Shown here one piece after another: positions 1 through 7,029 of a DNA stretch of 9,018 nucleotides. Position numbers and translations under genes: made by a program. The notes beneath the pieces were generated by a model, which had not been told where the DNA came from, did not search any database, and saw nothing but the letters and a program-made list of their open reading frames with translations. This stretch comes from Chloroflexota bacterium (lineage in GTDB: Bacteria; Chloroflexota; Limnocylindria; QHBO01): contig VBGQ01000135.1 in assembly GCA_005882055.1 (NCBI GenBank), positions 1-9,018 on the forward strand, written 5' to 3'. Every line of letters begins with the position of its first letter. The stretch's first letter is position 1.

Positions 1-1
1 C

Positions 2-706
2 ATGGTGTGCATCGCCGCCGCCAACGCCGGCGCCACTTCGCAGGACCTCAAGACCGGATACCTGGTCGGCGCCACTCCGAAGTACCAGCAGATCGGCCTG
101 CTCATCGGCGTCGTCGTGGCCGCGGCCGTGATCGGATTCACCGTCCAGGTCCTCGACAAGCCAACCGTAGACGCGGCGACCGGCCTCGTCCGCCACCAGA
201 TCGGCACCGAGGCATTCCCGGCCCCACAGGGCACCCTGATGGCAACGCTGATCCGCGGCCTGCTCTCGCAGAACCTGGACTGGCAGTTCGTGCTGGTCGG
301 GGTCTTCCTCGCCGTCACCATCGAGCTGTGCGGGGTTTCTCCCCTGAGCTTCGCGGTCGGCGCATACCTTCCGCTCTCCACGACCCTGCCCATCTTCGTG
401 GGCGGCGCGATCAAGGGAATCGTGGACCGCCGCTCCGGCGCCAGGGCGTCGGGCGGACACGGCGACGACGTCGGCGCTGGAAGCTTGTTCGCCACCGGAC
501 TGGTCGCGGGAGGAACCCTCACCGGGACGGTGGTCGCGTTCCTGCACTGGAGCGAAAAAGTCGGGAACGCCGTCGATTCGCTCAGCCTGCACGCGATTCT
601 CACGCGCGGTCTGGGCGAGGGCGGCTACGAGGTCCTGGGCGTCGTCTGCTTCGCGGTGATGGGGCTGCTGCTCTACCAGATCGCGCGCCGGCCGCTCAAA
701 CTGTGA
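2..706 (+). CDS. OPT-family oligopeptide transporter, C-terminal part (5' end outside window)
   Basis: This is the last 234 residues of an integral membrane transporter of the OPT superfamily, which moves small peptides or metal-chelate complexes across the inner membrane, probably with proton symport. The OPT-like stretch NAGATSQDLKTGYLVGATPK lies at residues 8-27 of the fragment. About five hydrophobic segments follow, at roughly 31-51, 95-112, 113-135, 160-184 and 208-226. The segment at 121-134 (AYLPLSTTLPIFVG) is typical of the family's last conserved block. The ATG at base 2 is an internal methionine and not the start, since OPT proteins are usually 500-700 residues and the conserved N-terminal half is missing here. 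The frame ends in TGA at 704-706 after a short basic cytoplasmic tail. The substrate cannot be read from this part. No partner gene is visible; the next gene is convergent. Confidence 0.92.
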   Translation: MVCIAAANAGATSQDLKTGYLVGATPKYQQIGLLIGVVVAAAVIGFTVQVLDKPTVDAATGLVRHQIGTEAFPAPQGTLMATLIRGLLSQNLDWQFVLVGVFLAVTIELCGVSPLSFAVGAYLPLSTTLPIFVGGAIKGIVDRRSGARASGGHGDDVGAGSLFATGLVAGGTLTGTVVAFLHWSEKVGNAVDSLSLHAILTRGLGEGGYEVLGVVCFAVMGLLLYQIARRPLKL

Positions 707-752
707 CGCGAGAGCGGTCACAGGTCCACAAGTCAACGGGTTGCGTGCGACT

Positions 753-953
753 TCAGGGCTTCTTCTCCACCCGGAAGTCGCCGGTCTTCACGTCGAAATG
801 CAGCCGGAACTGCGCTCCCTTCGCGTTCTTGAAATCGACCTGGTGCTCGAACACGGTGCGGGCTTCCTGGATGAGGAACTTGAGGTAGTCGCGGTTCCCT
901 TCCTGGAACGACTTCAGAGTGGCCAGGCCTTCGGGATCGCCCGTCAGGTTCAT
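753..953 (-). CDS. Small hypothetical protein, 66 residues
   Basis: I do not recognise this protein. It begins MNLTGDPEGLATLKSFQEGN and ends with a lysine-rich tail (FRVEKKP). There is no signal peptide, membrane segment or cysteine. Residues 8-36 look helical, and the rest (about 37-63) alternates polar and hydrophobic residues as in a small beta sheet, so it resembles a compact alpha/beta cytoplasmic protein. The frame stays open upstream to 1343, but that part lies antisense to gcvP and has the arginine/proline-rich composition of an antisense shadow, so I start at the ATG at 951-953. There is no Shine-Dalgarno in front of this ATG. Instead TAGAGT sits 8 nt upstream, which would suit a leaderless mRNA. 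It is divergent from gcvP and convergent with the OPT gene. The protein-like composition supports a real gene, but without homologues this is moderate confidence. Confidence 0.55.
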   Translation of the reverse strand: MNLTGDPEGLATLKSFQEGNRDYLKFLIQEARTVFEHQVDFKNAKGAQFRLHFDVKTGDFRVEKKP

Positions 954-961
954 GAGACTGC

Positions 962-967
962 ACTCTA
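962..967 (-). promoter_or_regulatory. Candidate -10 box (TAGAGT) for the small minus-strand gene
   Basis: Read on the minus strand, TGCTAGAGT is followed by 8 nt and then the ATG at 953. At that spacing transcription would begin at or next to the start codon, giving a leaderless mRNA, which fits the missing Shine-Dalgarno. No good -35 hexamer is seen 16-18 nt further upstream. A similar arrangement precedes the gene at 3734. Confidence 0.35.
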
Positions 968-975
968 GCAGACCG

Positions 976-987
976 CGGGGATCCCCG
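976..987. repeat. 12-bp perfect palindrome CGGGGATCCCCG between divergent genes
   Basis: This is a perfect inverted repeat without a spacer, lying 23 bp upstream of the minus-strand start codon and 35 bp upstream of the gcvP start. Its position between two divergent genes would suit an operator, but a GC-rich 12-mer palindrome can also occur by chance. Only one copy was noticed in the window. Confidence 0.4.
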
Positions 988-1008
988 TTATCTTGCGCCG
1001 CTTCCCGG

Positions 1009-1014
1009 AAGGAG
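1009..1014 (+). promoter_or_regulatory. Ribosome binding site AAGGAG that decides the gcvP start
   Basis: AAGGAG is followed by an 8-nt spacer (CCCGCGAG) and then ATG at 1023. This strong Shine-Dalgarno selects the ATG at 1023 over the in-frame TTG at 993, which would add ten residues (MRRFPEGARE) and has no such site. Confidence 0.8.
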
Positions 1015-1022
1015 CCCGCGAG

Positions 1023-3718
<2,696 letters not shown>

Positions 3719-3720
3719 GC

Positions 3721-3726
3721 TAGAAT
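3721..3726 (+). promoter_or_regulatory. Candidate -10 box (TAGAAT) directly upstream of the cyclic-nucleotide-fold gene
   Basis: GCTAGAAT is followed by CGGGGGG and the ATG at 3734. The 7-nt distance from the hexamer to the start codon would put the transcription start at the ATG (leaderless). The G run touches the ATG, so it is too close to serve as a normal Shine-Dalgarno. There is no clear -35 element. The box begins 3 nt after the end of the gcvP remnant. Confidence 0.45.
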
Positions 3727-3733
3727 CGGGGGG

Positions 3734-4228
3734 ATGGCCGACCCCGAGCTCCAGGCCTTCCTCGCCAGAACCTCGTTCTTCGGCGGGCTGATGCCCGAGG
3801 TGGTGGCGACCGTCGCCGCGATGCTGAAGGAGAAGCGCGTCGCCGCCGGCCAGCTTCTCTTCGCCGAAGGCGACGACGGCAAGTCGATGTACATCGTGCA
3901 GCAGGGCGCTCTGATCATGAGGCGCCATTGCCAGGACGGGTCGCAGGCGCGTCTCCTCATGATGCGGCCTGGCGACTTCTTCGGGGTCACTTCCTTGATC
4001 GAGATGGAGCGGAGGCCGTTCTCCTGCACGGCCGAGAAGGACTCGGTCCTGTACGAGCTGACCAATCTCGACCTGTACAAGCTCTACAAGACGGACCCCA
4101 AGACGTACCTCCTGCTCTACCAGAACATTGCCCGGGAGCTGTGCCGGAGGCTGCGGAAAGCCGGGGAGCGCATCGCCGCTCTGGAGGACGCGCTCCACGC
4201 GGCGACTGGCGTGCGAACTCCGCACTGA
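3734..4228 (+). CDS. Stand-alone cyclic nucleotide-binding-domain protein (CRP-like sensor fold, no HTH)
   Basis: This 164-residue cytoplasmic protein is essentially one cyclic nucleotide-binding (cNMP) domain. Residues 4-20 form the N-terminal helix (LQAFLARTSFFGGL). Residues 35-110 are the beta roll, including AAGQLLFAEGDDGKSMYIVQ and the phosphate-binding cassette GDFFGVTSLIEMERRPF at 80-96. Residues 120-155 are C-terminal helices with charged heptad-like spacing (NIARELCRRLRKAGERIAAL), as in CRP dimer helices. The protein ends there, so no helix-turn-helix is present and it should act through protein contacts, not by binding DNA. In the cassette the arginine (R94) is kept, but the glutamate that contacts the ribose in CRP is V85, so ligand binding may be altered or lost. 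It starts 15 nt after the gcvP remnant and 123 nt before the signalling operon. I cannot tell which of these it works with. Confidence 0.88.
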   Translation: MADPELQAFLARTSFFGGLMPEVVATVAAMLKEKRVAAGQLLFAEGDDGKSMYIVQQGALIMRRHCQDGSQARLLMMRPGDFFGVTSLIEMERRPFSCTAEKDSVLYELTNLDLYKLYKTDPKTYLLLYQNIARELCRRLRKAGERIAALEDALHAATGVRTPH

Positions 4229-4351
4229 CGCACTGCGTCTTGGTCCAAAGGCGTAGAACTGGCCCCGAGGGCTGGTCCGCTGGCCCGTATCCCGGCGAAC
4301 CCAGAATCAAAAGTTGCCTTTACTACACATAGAGGGGGATGCTGGCGTGTC
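4229..4351 (+). promoter_or_regulatory. Intergenic region, probable promoter region of the signalling operon
   Basis: This is the largest gap in the window (123 nt). At its left edge a small hairpin, GACGC-ACT-GCGTC (4227-4239), overlaps the stop codon of the upstream gene, and GCCC-CGA-GGGC forms another a little further on. Neither has a following T run, so neither is a convincing terminator. The stretch 4301-4335 is clearly richer in A and T than its surroundings (CCAGAATCAAAAGTTGCCTT and onwards) and is the likeliest place for the operon promoter. I could not pick a matched -35/-10 pair. A G-rich Shine-Dalgarno-like run (AGAGGGGG, 4331-4338) lies 13 nt before the ATG at 4352. Confidence 0.4.
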
Positions 4352-5554
4352 ATGCTGGACGAGAGTCTCCGCTCGCTCATCGCGCTACACGGCGTTGGGG
4401 AGACCCGCAGTGGCGGGATCCTCATCGTAGACGATGAGCAGCCGAACCTGACGGTCCTGCGAAATTTCCTCGAAGCAGGCTACCGCGTCCACGAAGCCCA
4501 GGCGGGCGAGCAGGCGCTCGAGATTGCCCGGGTGGCCGATCTCGACGTGGTGATCACCGATCAGCGCATGCCCGAAATGACCGGCGTGGAGCTGCTCGAA
4601 CAGATCCGCGACCTCAAGCCCGACGTGGCCGGCATCGTCCTGACGGGATTCACCGATCCGCCGGCCTTGATCTCCGCCATCAACCGCGCGCGGGTGTTTC
4701 GCTTCCTGAAGAAGCCCTGGCAGCCGGACGACATCCTCGAGGCGGTGCGTCAAGCGAGCGAGCACGTCTACCAGACCCGGGCGATCCGGAAGCTGGTCGG
4801 CCTGCTTGCGAAGAGGACCGACGAGTTGGACGCAAGCCTGGTGCAGGTCCGAAGCGCGCAGTCGCAGCTGCTCCATCTGGAGCGGCTGGGCACCATGGGA
4901 AAGCTTGCGGCAGGGGTGGTGCACGACCTGCGAAATCTCATGGTCAGCCTGGGTTACGTCGAAAGCGTGCTGGAGCAGCGCGGCGTCGCGCCCGACGTGA
5001 TGGAGAGCGTGCAAGTGGGCATGCAAGGCGTGGGCAACCTCATCCATACGCTCGAGACCATGCACCAGTTCGCCCGGGGCGGGACCCTGACCATCCAGAA
5101 GGCGATGCTGCAGCCCTCGCTGGTGGTGAACGACGCCCTGGCCATCGCCCGGATGGACATGAGCTTCCGGGCGCACAAGGTGGCTGTGACCATCGAGGAG
5201 GGCCTGCCTCCCGTTCACGGCGACCGACAGAAGCTCACGCAAGTACTGGTGAATCTGGTGCGAAACGCAGTGCAGGCGACCGCCCAGTGGCGCCAGATCG
5301 GCGTCGAGGCCTCGCGCAAGAACGGCCACGTCGTCTTCGCCGTCGAGGACGAGGGACCGGGGGTGTCGGCGGCGGTGCGGGAAAACCTGTTCAAGCCCTT
5401 CGTCTCGAGCAAAGGCGAGGGGGGCATGGGCATGGGGCTGTACATGGCCAAGCTGATCATCGATTCTCATCAGGGGGAAATCGCGGTGCTCGACCGTCCG
5501 TCAGGCGGCGCGCGCTTCGAGGTGCGCTTACAGCCTGCCGAGGAATCCCCTTGA
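4352..5554 (+). CDS. Response regulator-histidine kinase protein (REC-HisKA-HATPase)
   Basis: This 400-residue cytoplasmic protein has its receiver domain at the N-terminus and a kinase as output. The receiver spans residues 21-138, with acidic pair D27/D28, phospho-acceptor D70 (VITDQRMP), T98 and K121 in FLKKPW, a form common in RpfG-type receivers. A helical linker (about 140-180) leads to the H-box VVHDLRNLM with H191. The catalytic domain has the N-box NLVRNAVQA (N301, N305), G1 box DEGPG (333-337), F-box LFKPF and G2 box GEGGMGMGLYMAK (355-367). All residues needed for phospho-acceptance, ATP binding and autophosphorylation appear present. There is no membrane segment or input domain other than the receiver, so it should be driven by phosphotransfer from another kinase, plausibly the one at 7029. 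It is the first gene of an overlapping three-gene operon. REC plus kinase-like output is also the layout described for PhcR of Ralstonia; relationship not tested. Confidence 0.95.
   Translation: MLDESLRSLIALHGVGETRSGGILIVDDEQPNLTVLRNFLEAGYRVHEAQAGEQALEIARVADLDVVITDQRMPEMTGVELLEQIRDLKPDVAGIVLTGFTDPPALISAINRARVFRFLKKPWQPDDILEAVRQASEHVYQTRAIRKLVGLLAKRTDELDASLVQVRSAQSQLLHLERLGTMGKLAAGVVHDLRNLMVSLGYVESVLEQRGVAPDVMESVQVGMQGVGNLIHTLETMHQFARGGTLTIQKAMLQPSLVVNDALAIARMDMSFRAHKVAVTIEEGLPPVHGDRQKLTQVLVNLVRNAVQATAQWRQIGVEASRKNGHVVFAVEDEGPGVSAAVRENLFKPFVSSKGEGGMGMGLYMAKLIIDSHQGEIAVLDRPSGGARFEVRLQPAEESP
5540..5544 (+). promoter_or_regulatory. Ribosome binding site GAGGA supporting a TTG start at 5551
   Basis: GAGGA is followed by a 6-nt spacer (ATCCCC) and TTG at 5551, whose last two bases are part of the upstream TGA. 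No ATG or GTG lies nearby in this frame, and the PilZ region requires a start about here, so the TTG is the best choice. Confidence 0.75.
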
Positions 5555-7029
5555 CCGTCACCCTCCACCGGGTCCGAAACTACGAAGAGCTGGAAGGCGC
5601 GCAAGGCCGCGAGGTCTTCTTCCGGCCCCAACGTTACCGCGCAGCCGATCTCGCTCCGCTCCGCTCAGAAGTCGCGCTCACGGCCGGGGATGCCGAACGA
5701 CGATGCCCCCTGCTGGACGTATCCGAAAACGGCGCCGCGTTCGAGTGCCCCAAGGACCTAGTCCCTACGGTCGGCCAGGTCCTGACGGCGGTGAGCGTCC
5801 GCTTCGACGCGCACGAATCCTATCGCGGAGACGCGCGGGTGGGTTCGGTGCGCGAGATCGGCGGCGTCACCATCGTCGGCATCTCGTTCGAGGGACGCCT
5901 GGTCTCCATCGACGAGATCCTCGAGCTGCGTGGCATCAAGACGTTCGTGGGGCAGCGGGCCAGCCAATCGCCCTGGCGCGTCGCGGGACACGAGCGGTTC
6001 AAGACGCTGGTCTCGGAGCTGCGGCTGTCTCTCGAAGACGCGGAGCGGCAGCTTCGCAAAGTGGAGGTCGAGCTGCCCTGGCACGTCGTGCACGGAGACC
6101 CGACGCGCGCGCGCGACGAGCTGGTCCGCGCCATTCGCGCGCACATCGCCGTCGACCTGGTGAAGGCGGTCGAGGAGATCGACGGCACGGTCCGGAAGGT
6201 CCCGCCCGAGGACGTGCCCGCGCTCGTCGAATATTCACGGCGCAACCTGCACGATTTCTTCATGCAGGCGCCCGCGGCGCACCGCGCCTTCCAGAAGCCG
6301 TTCGGATACCCCGGCGACTATGAAGTGATGCGCTTCCTGTACGAGCTGCCTTTCGAGGGTCCAACCCTCTTTGCCAAGACCATGTCGCTGGTGACGGACG
6401 AGATGGCGGCCAGCAGGGCCGTGCGACACCGCAAGGACCTGATCAAGGGCTGGCTGAAGACACGGCTGCAGAACCGGACCCTTCCGCTGCGCATCCTCGG
6501 CATCGCGGCGGGCCCCGCCCAGGAGCTGTCGGAGCTGCTCTCGGAGATGCCGCGCCTTCCCGTGCCGGTCGAGGTCGTGCTGTTCGACCAGGACAAGGGC
6601 GCGCTTGCGTATGCCTACCGGCGCATCCAGCCGCTCACCGAGAACCGCCAAGGTCCCGGCGTCCGCATCCTGTACCTGCACGAATCGATCAAGCGGCTGC
6701 TGCGGGATCGGACGCTCTTCGACGAGTTCGGAACGTTCGATCTCATCTACTCCGCGGGGCTGTTCGACTACCTGCGTCTACCGACGGCGGTGCAGCTCGC
6801 GCGGGACTTCTACTCGCGGCTGTCGGCAGGGGGACAGCTCATCGTCTCCAACATGGTGCCGGAAAACCGCAGCCGCTGGTACATGGAGCACCACCTGGAC
6901 TGGTTCCTGCTCTATCGCTCCCGCGCCGAGCTGATGGAGATGGGCCAGCGGGCTTGCGCCGACGCGCGCCTGCGCATCCTCGAGGAAGAGACCGGCGTCA
7001 ACCCGTTCCTCGAATTCTCGCGGGACTGA
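5551..7029 (+). CDS. PilZ domain-SAM-dependent methyltransferase fusion (PhcB-like methyltransferase part)
   Basis: This 492-residue protein has two parts. Residues about 20-130 form a PilZ domain, the cyclic-di-GMP receptor fold. The DxSxxG motif is D56-V-S-E-N-G61, and arginines R25, R28 and R30 lie where the RxxxR arm is expected, although the exact RxxxR spacing is not kept. The strand GVTIVGISFEG (105-115) is typical of PilZ. After a helical stretch (150-240), residues about 245-492 are a class I methyltransferase. It has KPFGYPGDYEVM at 249-260, motif I ILGIAAGPAQEL (315-326), acidic D346/D348 after beta 2, FDLIYSAGLFDYL (396-408) and GGQLIVSNMVPEN (427-439). The GYPGD-type family is often annotated as 3-hydroxypalmitic acid methyl ester (PhcB) biosynthesis protein. 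The substrate is unknown; a fatty-acid methyl ester signal is an inference. The TTG start overlaps the upstream stop by 4 nt, which suggests translational coupling. Confidence 0.88.
   Translation: MTVTLHRVRNYEELEGAQGREVFFRPQRYRAADLAPLRSEVALTAGDAERRCPLLDVSENGAAFECPKDLVPTVGQVLTAVSVRFDAHESYRGDARVGSVREIGGVTIVGISFEGRLVSIDEILELRGIKTFVGQRASQSPWRVAGHERFKTLVSELRLSLEDAERQLRKVEVELPWHVVHGDPTRARDELVRAIRAHIAVDLVKAVEEIDGTVRKVPPEDVPALVEYSRRNLHDFFMQAPAAHRAFQKPFGYPGDYEVMRFLYELPFEGPTLFAKTMSLVTDEMAASRAVRHRKDLIKGWLKTRLQNRTLPLRILGIAAGPAQELSELLSEMPRLPVPVEVVLFDQDKGALAYAYRRIQPLTENRQGPGVRILYLHESIKRLLRDRTLFDEFGTFDLIYSAGLFDYLRLPTAVQLARDFYSRLSAGGQLIVSNMVPENRSRWYMEHHLDWFLLYRSRAELMEMGQRACADARLRILEEETGVNPFLEFSRD

Noticed and set aside
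707..752. Possible bidirectional terminator between the convergent OPT and small genes
   Set aside because: Only a very short inverted repeat (CAAC-GG-GTTG) is visible and no T run follows on either strand.
954..1022. Glycine riboswitch in front of gcvP
   Set aside because: The 69-nt gap is too short for a glycine aptamer, and none of its conserved features were seen.
4227..4239. Hairpin GACGC-ACT-GCGTC as an intrinsic terminator after the cNMP-fold gene
   Set aside because: The stem is only 5 bp, overlaps the stop codon, and is followed by CTTGG, not a T run.
5287..5550. Upstream extension of the methyltransferase frame into the preceding kinase gene
   Set aside because: The extension is a shadow of the HATPase domain and is arginine/glycine-rich. 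The TTG at 5551 with its ribosome site gives a sensible start for the PilZ region.
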